From Sphingosinicella microcystinivorans (lineage in GTDB: Bacteria; Pseudomonadota; Alphaproteobacteria; Sphingomonadales; Sphingomonadaceae), in the NCBI RefSeq assembly GCF_027941835.1, contig NZ_CP116005.1, forward strand, positions 3,487,501 through 3,551,500: a DNA stretch of 64,000 nucleotides, in the 5' to 3' direction. The notes beneath the pieces are model-generated. The model was not told the DNA's origin. It ran no database searches and saw nothing but the letters and a program-made list of their open reading frames with translations. The position numbers and the translations under genes are program-made. Of this stretch, positions 36,461-47,516 are shown one piece after another; position 1 is the first letter of the stretch; each line of letters begins with the position of its first letter.

Positions 36461-37660
36461 GTGCACCACGACAACCTGATCCTCATCCTCGTCGGCGGCT
36501 TCGTGCTCGCCTTTCTGTTCGGAATGCTGGCGAACCGGCTGAGACTTTCGCCGATCGTCGGCTATCTTCTTGCCGGTGTCGCCGTCGGCCCCTTCACGCC
36601 CGGCTGGGTCGCCGACCTCTCGCTCGCGCCGCAGCTCGCCGAAATCGGCGTCATCCTGCTGATGTTCGGCGTCGGGCTGCATTTCTCCCCGAAGGAACTG
36701 GTCCGCGTCCAGTCCATCGCGCTTCCCGGTGCCATCGCGCAGATCGCGGTCGCCACCGCGCTCGGCTGGGGCGTCGGGATGCTGATGGGCATGTCGGGGC
36801 CGGAAGCCGCCATCTTCGGCTTCTCGCTCTCCGTCGCATCGACCGTGGTGCTGCTGCGCGCCATCGAAAGCCGCGGCCAGCTCAAGACGAGCATCGGCCA
36901 GATCGCGGTCGGCTGGCTGCTCGTCGAGGACATGGTGATCATCGTCGCGCTCGTGCTGCTGCCCTTGCTGGTCAACATGGGCGCGCACGACAGCGGCGCG
37001 GCGATCGCGCGGGAGATCATGTGGACGTTCGCGAAGATCGCCGCGTTCCTCGCGCTGATGTTCGTCGTCGGCGTGCGCGCCATGCCGACGATTCTCGTGT
37101 GGATCGCGCACACGCGCTCGCGCGAGCTGTTCACGCTCGGCGTCCTCTCCATCGCGCTCGGCATCGCGTGGCTCGCCTACGCGGTGTTCGGCGCCTCGTT
37201 CGCGCTCGGCGCCTTCGTGGCGGGTCTCGTGCTCAACAGCACGCCGCTCGGCCACAACGCCGCGGAACGCTCGCTGCCGCTGCGCGACGCCTTCGCGGTG
37301 CTGTTCTTCGTGTCGGTCGGGATGCTGTTCGATCCGGCGACGCTGGTCCGCGAGCCTATCGGCGTCTTCGCGACGCTGGCCATCATCCTCGTCGGCAAGT
37401 CGCTCGCGGCGATCGCCGTGACCAACCTGTTCGGCCGCAACCGGCGCGAGGGCCTCACCATCGCCGCCAGCCTCGCGCAGATCGGCGAGTTCTCGTTCAT
37501 CCTCGCCGGCCTCGGCGTGACGCTCGAGCTGATCTCGCACGAGACGAACAACCTGATCCTCGCCGCTGCGCTGCTCTCGATCGCGCTCAACCCGTTCATG
37601 TTCAAGCTGGCGGACCGGCTGACGCGGGACATGGAATCGCCGCCCGAACCCGCGACCTGA
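36461..37660 (+). CDS. Cation/proton antiporter, CPA2 (KefB/YbaL) type, without C-terminal domain
   Basis: A 399-aa membrane protein with about 12 segments. It resembles YbaL/KefB K+/H+ antiporters (HHDNLILILVGGFVLAFLFG, LGWGVGMLMG, HFSPKELV, NAAERSLPLRDAFAVLFFVSVGMLF). Relatives normally carry a TrkA-N (RCK) domain; this one stops at residue 399 after the last helices, so the regulatory domain is missing. GTG 36461 aligns with the usual family start. Confidence 0.85.
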   Translation: MHHDNLILILVGGFVLAFLFGMLANRLRLSPIVGYLLAGVAVGPFTPGWVADLSLAPQLAEIGVILLMFGVGLHFSPKELVRVQSIALPGAIAQIAVATALGWGVGMLMGMSGPEAAIFGFSLSVASTVVLLRAIESRGQLKTSIGQIAVGWLLVEDMVIIVALVLLPLLVNMGAHDSGAAIAREIMWTFAKIAAFLALMFVVGVRAMPTILVWIAHTRSRELFTLGVLSIALGIAWLAYAVFGASFALGAFVAGLVLNSTPLGHNAAERSLPLRDAFAVLFFVSVGMLFDPATLVREPIGVFATLAIILVGKSLAAIAVTNLFGRNRREGLTIAASLAQIGEFSFILAGLGVTLELISHETNNLILAAALLSIALNPFMFKLADRLTRDMESPPEPAT

Positions 37661-38965
37661 TCATTTCGCGCGCATCAGGTGCTCGGCGAGCGCCTGGTAG
37701 GCGGGCAACGAGGTCGGGTCGAAGTTCGCGTTCGCCGCCATCGGATGCGAGGCGAACCGGGCGATGACCATTTCGGCCTTCGGGTCGATGTAGATCGCCT
37801 GCCCGTGGATGCCGCGCGCGGTGTAGGCGCCGTGCGCGTTGTGGCTCACCCACCACTGGTTGCGGTAGCTCCAGCCCGGCAGCGTCGCATAGCCGGCCTT
37901 GGCGAAGTCTTCCTTGCGGGCGCCGCGCACGATGTCCGCGATCGCCGCCGCAGGCACGATCTGCTTCCCGCCCATGCGCCCGCCGCGCCGCATCAGCTCG
38001 CCGAAGCGCGCGAGGTCGCGCAGCCGCGCGTTGAAGCCGCCGCCCGCGAACGGCGTACCGACCGGGTCGATCTGGAAATAGCCGTCGGCTTCCGCGCCCA
38101 TCGGCGCCCAGATCCGCTCCGAAAGCTGTTCGGTGAAGGGCTTGCCGTCGACGCGCGAGACGATCCAGCCGAGCACGTCGGTGTTGACCGTGCGATAGGT
38201 GAACGCCTCGCCGTGGGCGCCCGCCTTCGCCACCGTGGCGAGATAGGCGTAGTCGCCGTCCGGCCCCGCGTAGTCCGCCGGGCGCGGCCCCGCGCCGAGC
38301 GCCGCGACGTAGCCCGCGAACGGGGAATCGGGATCGCCGTACTTCTCGGTGAAGTCGAGCCCCGTCGTCATGTCCATCACCTGCCGGACGGTGGCGTCGC
38401 CGAAACCGCTGTCCTTCAGTTCGGGAATGTAGGATGCGACCGTCCGCCCGGTGTCGAGCTTCCCTTCCGCGACGAGCATGGAGGCCAGCGTGCCGACGAA
38501 CGACTTGGTTACGGAAAAGGCGATGTGCTCGCCCTCGGGCTTCAGTGCGCCGAAGTAGCGCTCATAGACGATCCGCCCCTTGTGGAGCACGACGATGCCG
38601 TCCGTGTAGTTGGCGGCGAGCGAGTCCGCCCACGTCATGGGCTTCGTGCCGCCCATCGGCATGAACGTCACCGCGTCGATGTCGCCGCGCTCGGCGCGCG
38701 GCAGCGCGCTCACCGGCCCCGCCCCGCGCGAAACGCCTACCGTCGGCATCAGCTCGCGCCAGTGCGAGAAGCTCCAGCGCCACTGCGGGAAGGTGAAGAA
38801 GCTGTAGTCGCCGAACGCGATGCGCCTGTCCGGCGGCGGCGGCGACCCCTGCATCCAGCCGAGCGCCGCGGGATCGCTGGCGGCGGCATCGGGAAACGCG
38901 GGCTCCGCACGCGCGGATACGGCAAGGACCGCCGCAGCAAGGGCGATGCCGGTCATGGCTTTCAT
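37661..38965 (-). CDS. Serine hydrolase, beta-lactamase/esterase family (class C-like)
   Basis: A 434-aa secreted protein with signal peptide (AVSARA). The penicillin-binding-like motifs are visible: SVTKSF (SxxK) with the nucleophile, and a YRTVNT (YxN) segment, then HGQAIYI near the C-terminus (a KTG-equivalent). It is closest to the 6-aminohexanoate-dimer hydrolase/carboxylesterase branch; the substrate is unknown. Its stop is 1 bp from the antiporter stop (convergent). Confidence 0.9.
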   Translation of the reverse strand: MKAMTGIALAAAVLAVSARAEPAFPDAAASDPAALGWMQGSPPPPDRRIAFGDYSFFTFPQWRWSFSHWRELMPTVGVSRGAGPVSALPRAERGDIDAVTFMPMGGTKPMTWADSLAANYTDGIVVLHKGRIVYERYFGALKPEGEHIAFSVTKSFVGTLASMLVAEGKLDTGRTVASYIPELKDSGFGDATVRQVMDMTTGLDFTEKYGDPDSPFAGYVAALGAGPRPADYAGPDGDYAYLATVAKAGAHGEAFTYRTVNTDVLGWIVSRVDGKPFTEQLSERIWAPMGAEADGYFQIDPVGTPFAGGGFNARLRDLARFGELMRRGGRMGGKQIVPAAAIADIVRGARKEDFAKAGYATLPGWSYRNQWWVSHNAHGAYTARGIHGQAIYIDPKAEMVIARFASHPMAANANFDPTSLPAYQALAEHLMRAK

Positions 38966-39078
38966 GGTGTGTCCTCCCCAAGGTCGGGCGAAAGCTATGG
39001 GGCGGTGAAAGGCCCGACAAGCGATGAGCTTTGAGAGGCTTTGATGGTATCGGGCCGGCAGGACGCGCCCCGGCGTTG

Positions 39079-39531
39079 CTAGCAGGCGCCCGTGCGCTTG
39101 CCGCTGATCTTCGACGTCATCCGCATGTTGCCGCGCGGCCCCTCGACGACCATGACGTTGGTCGATTCATAGCTCGTCGCGCTGTAGGTGCCGAGCATCG
39201 TCATCGTCATCCTGCCCTGCGGCCCCTTGCACTGCATCGCCGCGTTGAGCTTGCCGCCAGCCATGCTGAACTTCGTGTACTCGCATTCGCCGTTGTCGCC
39301 CTTGAACATCTGGCGCGGGTCTTTCTCGGCCTGTTCCGGCGTCAGGCAATAGCTGTGGCTGATCGGGCGCTTCTTCATCATCGCCAGCGCCTCGGGCGGC
39401 ATTCCGGGCATGTCGACGGACGTGACCGTGCCGGTCGACGCCCATTTGCCGGGCGTGAGGACATTTCCGGCGAAGGCGGCCAGAGGCACCGCCGCTGTCG
39501 CTGCAAGCAGGAGCCTGGACCCGGCGCGCAT
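39079..39531 (-). CDS. DUF3617 family secreted protein
   Basis: A 150-aa protein with signal peptide (AFAGN), then TPGKWASTGTVTSVDMPGMPPE and Cys residues in ISHSYCLTPEQA and GECEYTKF, the DUF3617 pattern of paired cysteines. It ends ISGKRTGAC. A related protein lies at 41429-41905. Function unknown, periplasmic or outer-membrane-associated. Confidence 0.88.
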   Translation of the reverse strand: MRAGSRLLLAATAAVPLAAFAGNVLTPGKWASTGTVTSVDMPGMPPEALAMMKKRPISHSYCLTPEQAEKDPRQMFKGDNGECEYTKFSMAGGKLNAAMQCKGPQGRMTMTMLGTYSATSYESTNVMVVEGPRGNMRMTSKISGKRTGAC

Positions 39532-39622
39532 GAGGGAAGCCCTTTGTGCCTGAATTACGCCCGCGATTATACTGCGGGCGCAATCAGGGTAAAGATAACA
39601 GGCCGTTAACCATAAAATATCG

Positions 39623-40954
39623 TCAGCGCGGCTTCAGCAGTTCGAGCGCGGCCGTCACCATCGCCTCGGCACCGAGCGTCACCGAGGGTTCCGGCGCGAC
39701 CTTGAACAGCGGCGAGTGGTGCGACGGCACCGGCGGCCCGCCCGCCTTCGCCGCGTCGAACGCCGCCTGCGGCGTGCCGCCGACCGCGAAGTAATAGCCG
39801 GGCACCTTGAGTTCGGGCTGAACGAAGAAGGCGAAGTCCTCCGCCCCCATCGTTTCCTGCACGAACGGCACCATCACGTCCGGCCCCAGATCGCGCGCGA
39901 ACGCCGCGTTCATGCGCCGGGCGAGCGCCGTGTCGTTGATCGTCGTCGGCGTCCCCTCGCTGACCTTCACCTCGGGCAGCCTGTCCTCGGCGACGCCGTT
40001 CGCCCGCGCGACGTTCTTCGCCACGCGCTCGATCGCGGCGATGAGCTGCGCGCGCGTCGCCTCGTCGTTGGCGCGCACGGTGAGCTGGAGGTCGGCGCGG
40101 TCGGAGATGATGTTGTGCTTGTGCCCGGCATGGAACGCGCCGACCGTGATCACCGCGGGCGACAGCGGGCCGACCTCCCGGCTCACGATGGATTGCAGCG
40201 CCACGACGATGACGGAGGCGATGTAGACCGGGTCCTTGCCGGTATGCGCCGCGGCGCCGTGCGCGCCGACGCCGTGCACCGTGATGTCGACGCTGTCGGC
40301 CGACGAATATTGCAGCCCTTCGGACGCGCTGATCCTGTCCGTCGGCAGGTTCGAGGCGACGTGGAAGGCGACCGCGTAGTCGGGCTTCGGAAAGCGCGTG
40401 TAGAGCCCGTCCGCCAGCATCGCCTTGGCGCCGCCCACGCGCTCCTCGGCGGGCTGCACGACGAACAGGATCGTGCCCTTCCATTTGTCCTTCATCGCGG
40501 CAAGACGGCGCGCGGCGCCCACCATCGCCGTGATGTGCGTATCGTGGCCGCAGGCGTGCATCACCGGATAGACCTGCCCGTCGAGGCCCTTCTGCTTTGC
40601 CTTCGAGGCGTAGGCGAGCCCGGACTTCTCCTCGACCGGAAGCCCGTCCATGTCGGCGCGCAGCAGCAGCACGGGTCCGTCGCCGTTCTTCATCACGCCG
40701 ACGACGCCGGTGCCGCCGACGCCGGTGGTGATCGCCGCCCCCGTCTTCTTCAGCTCGGCCGCCATGCGCTTCGCCGTCTCGGTTTCGAGATAGGAAAGCT
40801 CCGGGGTCTGGTGAAAGTGCGTGAACAGCGGGCCGAGATAGGCGTCGTAGTCGGTCTTGATCGCCGATTTCAGCGCCGGATCGGCGGCGGCGGGGCCGGC
40901 AAAGGGGGCAGCGAGGGCCACGGCCGCCGCGGCGGCGAGCAGAAAGCGCTTCAT
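39623..40954 (-). CDS. M20-family amidohydrolase (secreted)
   Basis: A 443-aa metallopeptidase-fold enzyme with a signal peptide (AAPFAGPAAADP), the metal-binding ACGHDTHIT, and QETMGAEDFAFF near the C-terminus, as in N-acyl-amino-acid amidohydrolases/hippurate hydrolases. The mature enzyme is likely periplasmic. The ATG at 40954 is preferred over 40981 because it begins the signal peptide. It overlaps the following VOC gene's stop by 4 bp. Confidence 0.92.
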   Translation of the reverse strand: MKRFLLAAAAAVALAAPFAGPAAADPALKSAIKTDYDAYLGPLFTHFHQTPELSYLETETAKRMAAELKKTGAAITTGVGGTGVVGVMKNGDGPVLLLRADMDGLPVEEKSGLAYASKAKQKGLDGQVYPVMHACGHDTHITAMVGAARRLAAMKDKWKGTILFVVQPAEERVGGAKAMLADGLYTRFPKPDYAVAFHVASNLPTDRISASEGLQYSSADSVDITVHGVGAHGAAAHTGKDPVYIASVIVVALQSIVSREVGPLSPAVITVGAFHAGHKHNIISDRADLQLTVRANDEATRAQLIAAIERVAKNVARANGVAEDRLPEVKVSEGTPTTINDTALARRMNAAFARDLGPDVMVPFVQETMGAEDFAFFVQPELKVPGYYFAVGGTPQAAFDAAKAGGPPVPSHHSPLFKVAPEPSVTLGAEAMVTAALELLKPR

Positions 40955-41343
40955 TCGGCGCCTCCGATGCGGAACGCACACAGCTTGTTGCCGTCGAGGT
41001 CGCGGAAATAGGCGCCGTAGAACGCCTGCGGCCCTTCCTCTCCGCGAATGCCGGGCGCGCCTTCGTCGGCGCCGCCGAGTGCGCGGGCTTTCGCGTAAAC
41101 CTCGTCGACCTGCCCGCGGCTTCCCGCCGCGAGCGCGATCATCGTGCCGTTGCCCACGGTCGCGGCCTTGCCGTCGTAGGGCGGCGTCACGGCGAGCATC
41201 GGCGCGTCATAGCCGGTGCCGTACATGGTGAAGCCGTTGTCGAACGCCATCAGGCGCTTCGCGCCGAACGTGCCGAGCAGCGCGTCGTAGAAACCGCGCG
41301 CCTTTTCGATGTCGTTGGTGCCGACGGTTGCATAGCCGAGCAT
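40951..41343 (-). CDS. VOC/glyoxalase-like protein
   Basis: A 130-aa vicinal-oxygen-chelate protein with the family layout: MLGYATVGTNDIEKARGFYDALL, and the C-terminal YFRDLDGNKLCAFRI. Metal-coordinating residues cannot be confirmed by eye. It is translationally coupled to the downstream M20 gene. Substrate unknown. Confidence 0.9.
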   Translation of the reverse strand: MLGYATVGTNDIEKARGFYDALLGTFGAKRLMAFDNGFTMYGTGYDAPMLAVTPPYDGKAATVGNGTMIALAAGSRGQVDEVYAKARALGGADEGAPGIRGEEGPQAFYGAYFRDLDGNKLCAFRIGGAE

Positions 41344-41428
41344 GAGTGCCTCCCGTTTCCAAAGGATTCGAGAGGCGAGGCTAGCAATGCGCGGGGCGGA
41401 CCGCCAGCCGGTCCGCCCCGAAAAAGCA

Positions 41429-41905
41429 TCAGCAGTTGCCGCTGATCTTCCCGCTGATCACCGACTTCACGTAGACTTGGCCCTTGCTCCCGGCGAAAAT
41501 CGCCGAGGTCGAGCCCGAATAGGTCGTCGCGCCGCGCGAACCGAGGAAGTCCGCCGTCATCGGGCCATAGGCGCCGTTGCACTGCATCACGGCGCGGATC
41601 GTGCTCGCCGCGAGACCGAACTTCGAGAAGGTGCACGACCCGAACGTATTGCCGATCGCGGTCTGGATGTCGGCGGCCGAAGGCTCGCGCGCCATGCAGG
41701 TGCTGCCGGAAAGCTTCCGGTTCTTGATCGTCTTGATGTCGGCGGCGCTGAGGCCGGTTCCCGAAACGCTGACGACCGAACCCGTCGTCACCCAAAGCGT
41801 CTTGGCGGGCGCGGCCGTCTTCGTTGTGGTTGTCGTCGTCTTCGGCGCCGCGACCGCGGACGTCGCGATCAGCGCAATACAGGCGCCGGCCAGCACACGT
41901 TTCAT
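41429..41905 (-). CDS. DUF3617-like secreted protein (paralogue of 39079-39531)
   Basis: A 158-aa protein with signal peptide (SAVAAPK), a Thr/Lys-rich linker, then Cys-containing segments KLSGSTCMAREPSAADIQ and FGSCTFSKFG, ending ISGKISGNC. It matches the layout of the DUF3617 gene 2 kb away (cysteine pairs, same ending ISGK-x2-G-x-C). The pair flanks the M20/VOC genes. Confidence 0.8.
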   Translation of the reverse strand: MKRVLAGACIALIATSAVAAPKTTTTTTKTAAPAKTLWVTTGSVVSVSGTGLSAADIKTIKNRKLSGSTCMAREPSAADIQTAIGNTFGSCTFSKFGLAASTIRAVMQCNGAYGPMTADFLGSRGATTYSGSTSAIFAGSKGQVYVKSVISGKISGNC

Positions 41906-42007
41906 CTCTTGAGACCCCTTTGTCGTTCACCAGACGGCCACCGCCACCGGTCGAGGACCCAGGGCGCCCATCTGGCATTCCGCCCCTACTCCCCCCATAG
42001 TTAAACA

Positions 42008-44197
<2,190 letters not shown>

Positions 44198-44234
44198 AAT
44201 TCAGGCCGTGAACTCATAAGAGTCATCTACGCTG

Positions 44235-44846
44235 TCAACGCTGCGACTCGTACAGAAAACTCATCATCGGTGTTTCGTACCAGCCCAAGGTGTTCGTGGT
44301 ACCGAAAGCCGGATTGAGTTTTTGAGCCGCCGCCATCGCTAACGCAGCCTCAGCCTGCGCCTCCTCCTTTCGGTCAAAATAGTGAAGCAGTAAGGCCCGT
44401 GCTCCGTGTGCCCGAAAACGGTCGACGGGGAACATGGGACGCTCACTGTGGGTATTCAGGATTTCAAGCGCGCGAGCGTACAGAGACTCTCTTTTGGCTT
44501 CGAGCACTAAGCATGGAAAATCCAGGTAAGCCTGTGTTTTGATCGACGGTCGTTGGCACTCTTGCTCAAGAGCTGCCTCATATGAGGCAAAGGCACCATC
44601 GAAATCGTTGAGAGCAACAAGTGCTTGCGCTCTTTGTACATAAGCTTGCGATATATCGACGTTTTCACCCAAGCTAAAATATTGCTCAAGCAAGCCAAGT
44701 GCTACTTTGGGGTGGGTCTCCGTCAAATACCATGCCTGTATCCTCAAATATTGGAATTTTTGGCGTGCTCGGCGCAGCTTCTGCTCAAAGTTCGCCTCTA
44801 TTTCCGCATTCCAGGTCGTGTTGCGGAACCAATCATTCCGAGCCAT
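44235..44846 (-). CDS. TPR-like helical protein of unknown function, lower GC
   Basis: A 203-aa protein with a MARNDWFRNTTWNAEIEANFEQKLRRAR start and helical segments that read like TPR pairs (QAYVQRAQALVALNDFDGAFASYEAAL, about 90-116). The GC content (about 50 %) is well below its neighbours and codons are less GC-rich, suggesting a recent arrival. ATG 44846 was chosen over a longer in-frame start. No catalytic motif was recognised; the family is not known to me. Confidence 0.75.
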   Translation of the reverse strand: MARNDWFRNTTWNAEIEANFEQKLRRARQKFQYLRIQAWYLTETHPKVALGLLEQYFSLGENVDISQAYVQRAQALVALNDFDGAFASYEAALEQECQRPSIKTQAYLDFPCLVLEAKRESLYARALEILNTHSERPMFPVDRFRAHGARALLLHYFDRKEEAQAEAALAMAAAQKLNPAFGTTNTLGWYETPMMSFLYESQR

Positions 44847-44896
44847 GCGCCCTCCCGCCAACAACTCTCATGGCTATCGAAAACGGCTTGGGTTGA

Positions 44897-45232
44897 CTAC
44901 TCCCCTTCCACCAGCAGCTTGAGACGCGCCAGACGCTGACGCCACGCTGCTTTCAGGCGTTCGAACTCCGCCTCCGCTGAAGCGAGTCCATCGGCGTCGA
45001 GCACCCAGACGTGCTCGCGGCCGCGGATCGTGCCCTGAACCAGCCCGGCGCCTTCCAACACCTTGAGATGCCGCGTCACGGCCTGACGCGTGACGCCCGC
45101 GCCGCTGCTGAGGTCGCTGATGGAGGCTTCGCCGCGCTCTGCCAGCGTTTCCACGAGGCGGAGGCGCTGTGGGTCGCCGAGGGCGGCGAATTGTGCGGCG
45201 CGATCGGGTGCGCGTTCAGCCTGCGCTTTCAA
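44897..45232 (-). CDS. ArsR-family transcriptional regulator
   Basis: A 111-aa winged-helix repressor: QFAALGDPQRLRLVETLAERGEASISDLS, recognition helix TRQAVTRHLKVLEGAGLV, and wing TIRGREHVW. No metal-binding Cys motif is visible, so it is not a classic metal sensor. It overlaps the SRPBCC gene by 17 bp, a common partnership where the ArsR regulates the operon. Confidence 0.93.
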   Translation of the reverse strand: MKAQAERAPDRAAQFAALGDPQRLRLVETLAERGEASISDLSSGAGVTRQAVTRHLKVLEGAGLVQGTIRGREHVWVLDADGLASAEAEFERLKAAWRQRLARLKLLVEGE

Positions 45233-45659
45233 TGTATTTCCTCAGCGATGCGGCCTGTTCGAGCCAGCCGTTGACGTTGTCGCGGAACACCGAGGGCCGC
45301 CGCGCCGCGTTGATCGCATCGAAGCCTGTTTCGGTGACGGTGAGCATCGTACCCTCCGCGTGCAGCACGAGATCGAAGGCGGTCGTCGTCTTCGGCTCCT
45401 TCGCATAATCGAGGCTGTGGTCGACCCAGCCCGGATGCCAGCGCCAGACGAGGCGGCGGGGCGGTGTCATCTCCACGATATCGACCGCGAAGCGCTCGCC
45501 GAGGCAGGTCATCGAGACCGTGCGCCCTTCCGCGAACGGCGCGTCCAGGTCGCTCGCGAACCATGCGCCGAACTCCGCCGCATCCGTCAGCGCGCGCCAT
45601 ACGCGTTCGGGTGTCGCGGCCAGATAGACGCGCTGTTCGATCCTGTCGGTGCCGGTCAT
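45216..45659 (-). CDS. SRPBCC (AHSA1-type) domain protein
   Basis: A 147-aa protein with the AHSA1/START fold pattern: RVYLAATPERVWRALTDAAEFGAWF, then RLVWRWHPGWVDHS and TVTETGFDAI. Ligand-binding is likely but unknown. ATG 45659 follows AAAAGGAGG. It is first in a two-gene operon with ArsR. Confidence 0.92.
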   Translation of the reverse strand: MTGTDRIEQRVYLAATPERVWRALTDAAEFGAWFASDLDAPFAEGRTVSMTCLGERFAVDIVEMTPPRRLVWRWHPGWVDHSLDYAKEPKTTTAFDLVLHAEGTMLTVTETGFDAINAARRPSVFRDNVNGWLEQAASLRKYIESAG

Positions 45660-45674
45660 GTCTGCCTCCTTTTC

Positions 45675-45725
45675 ATGCAATCATTATGTTGCATTTAGCC
45701 GTTCATCACGCAACCGATTTGTTGC
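45675..45725. promoter_or_regulatory. Two palindromic sites upstream of the SRPBCC-arsR operon
   Basis: ATGCAA-N8-TTGCAT (45675-45694) and GCAAC-N6-GTTGC (45710-45725), both within the divergent gap to the DUF2855 gene. Imperfect palindromes with TGCAA/TTGCA arms are typical of ArsR binding, so autoregulation is likely. Confidence 0.55.
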
Positions 45726-45789
45726 ACGAAATCGTCAGCTGCCCATGCAGGGTGCGTTTCGATAGGATCGCACGCGGGGAGGACGGATC

Positions 45790-46863
45790 ATGACAGAGAC
45801 GGTTTTCGGGAAGCGGATACTCATCACGCGCGGAGCCATCGCCGTGACCACGCGCGACAGCAAGCCGCTGCCGGAGGTGGGCGACAGCGACGTGCTCTTC
45901 GCCGTCCACCGCATCGCGCTGACGGCGAACAACGTCACCTATGCGGCGGCGGGCGAGATGCTCGGCTACTGGCGTTTCTTTCCGGGCCCCGAGGGCAAAG
46001 GCATCCTTCCCGTTTGGGGTTTCGGCGAGGTGGTGGAGAGCCGCGCGCCGGAGTTTGCTGTGGGCGACCGCTTCTACGGATACTGGCCGCTTGCCACGCA
46101 TCTTCTGGTGCGGGCTCCCGCCTCTGCTCCCGGCGGCTTTACCGATGCCGCGTCGCACCGGCAGGGCCTTGCCGACATCTATAACCGCTATCAGCGCGTA
46201 GAGCCGCGCCTTGCGGGCGAGGAAGCGCTCGATGCGCTGTTCCGGCCGCTGTTCATGACCGGGTGGCTGATCGACAGCTTTCTGGAGGGCGCGGGCGATT
46301 TCGGGGCTGAACAGGTGATCCTGTCGAGCGCCTCGTCGAAAACCGCGATGGCGGCCGCGTTCAACCTCTCGAAGCGCGGCGCGGTGCAGGTCGTCGGCCT
46401 GACGTCGGCGGTGAACCGCGCCTTCACCGAAAGCCTCGGGCAGTACGACCGCGTGCTCACCTACGACGAAGTGGGCGCGCTGGAACAGCGCCCCTCGGTC
46501 TTCGTGGACTTCGCCGGCGACCGCGCGCTCACGCACGCCGTGCACCGGCGGCTCGGCGATGCGCTCAGGCACAGCGCCATCGTCGGCATGACCCATTGGA
46601 CGGAGGGCGGCGACACGCCCCTCCCCGGCCCCGCGCCGACGCTGTTCTTCGCCCCCGCCGTCGCCGAAGCCACGGTCGCCCGCCTCGGCCCCGCCGGTTT
46701 CGCGGACGTCACCGGGCGGGCATGGGCGAAGTTCGTGCCCGCCGTGCGCGACAAGCTGGCGGTCGAAACCCTGCACGGCCTCGAAGCCGCCGAAACCGCC
46801 TACCGCGACCTCGCGGCGGGCAGGATCGGCGGCGCGGCGGCGATCGTCGTGGAGCTGGATTGA
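45790..46863 (+). CDS. DUF2855 family protein
   Basis: A 357-aa protein, matching DUF2855, medium-chain dehydrogenase-like (ALTANNVTYAAAGEMLGYWRFFP at 43-66, GFGEVVES). It resembles NAD(P)-binding quinone reductases, but the dinucleotide motif is weakly conserved. Divergent from the ArsR operon. Activity unknown. Confidence 0.85.
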   Translation: MTETVFGKRILITRGAIAVTTRDSKPLPEVGDSDVLFAVHRIALTANNVTYAAAGEMLGYWRFFPGPEGKGILPVWGFGEVVESRAPEFAVGDRFYGYWPLATHLLVRAPASAPGGFTDAASHRQGLADIYNRYQRVEPRLAGEEALDALFRPLFMTGWLIDSFLEGAGDFGAEQVILSSASSKTAMAAAFNLSKRGAVQVVGLTSAVNRAFTESLGQYDRVLTYDEVGALEQRPSVFVDFAGDRALTHAVHRRLGDALRHSAIVGMTHWTEGGDTPLPGPAPTLFFAPAVAEATVARLGPAGFADVTGRAWAKFVPAVRDKLAVETLHGLEAAETAYRDLAAGRIGGAAAIVVELD

Positions 46864-46910
46864 CCGCCTGCGGCCGGTATCGGACAGCCCGGAAAACCAA
46901 CAGGCTGACA

Positions 46911-46948
46911 GAAAAAGGCCCGGCTCAGCATGAATGCTGAGCCGGGCC
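46911..46948 (-). terminator. Strong terminator for the PEP-CTERM gene
   Basis: A perfect 15-bp inverted repeat (GGCCCGGCTCAGCAT / ATGCTGAGCCGGGCC, 2-base loop nominally). On the minus strand it is followed by TTTTT, so it ends the PEP-CTERM transcript; the plus side lacks a T-run but the hairpin may also help the convergent DUF2855 gene. Confidence 0.85.
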
Positions 46949-46994
46949 GTATGTGTAACGAAGGTTCTTTCGAACCGCCGCCGTTATGACTGGG

Positions 46995-47516
46995 TTACGC
47001 GGCCTTGCGGCGACGCGTCATACCGAGGCCGGCAAGGCCGAGACCGAACAGCGCGAGGGCAGCGGGTTCCGGAACCGCCGTACCGGGCGTGACCGCCGAG
47101 AACGACCAGGATGCACCACCCGGAAGGGCGCCCGGGAACGGCGCAAGCGCCGTAACTACGACCTGAAACAGATTCTCACCGCCAGCCAGAAGTACGTCGC
47201 TGAACAGGTAGGCGAAAGGAGAGCTCACACCGCCGGAAACCGAAGTCGGAGAAATCTGCGAACCGTCCAAATACAGTTCGAACTGATCTCCGATAAGGCA
47301 GCAGTCGGTCAGGGTGATCGTAACGCTGTCACCCGCGTTCGCAGTCAACGAAAAGACCGTCTCCGAGGTGCCGTTGATATTGTCGATCGGGCCAATGCCA
47401 TCCGACCACCCGAAGCTTCCCGAAGCTCCGGCCGGATTCACTATAAAAGCCGCTACCGCTGGCGTAGCAGTTGCAGCAGATACCATCACCGCCGTGGCCA
47501 AGAGTTTCCAGTTCAT
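46995..47516 (-). CDS. PEP-CTERM sorting-domain protein
   Basis: A 173-aa protein with a signal peptide (ATPAVAA), a secreted domain rich in Gly/Ser/Thr with CC in TLTDCCLIGD, and a C-terminal PEP-CTERM tail: VPEP, a hydrophobic helix (AALALFGLGLAGLGM), then RRRK. Such proteins are processed by exosortase/archaeosortase-type EpsH and often tied to exopolysaccharide. No exosortase gene lies in this window. ATG 47516 chosen. Confidence 0.9.
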   Translation of the reverse strand: MNWKLLATAVMVSAATATPAVAAFIVNPAGASGSFGWSDGIGPIDNINGTSETVFSLTANAGDSVTITLTDCCLIGDQFELYLDGSQISPTSVSGGVSSPFAYLFSDVLLAGGENLFQVVVTALAPFPGALPGGASWSFSAVTPGTAVPEPAALALFGLGLAGLGMTRRRKAA

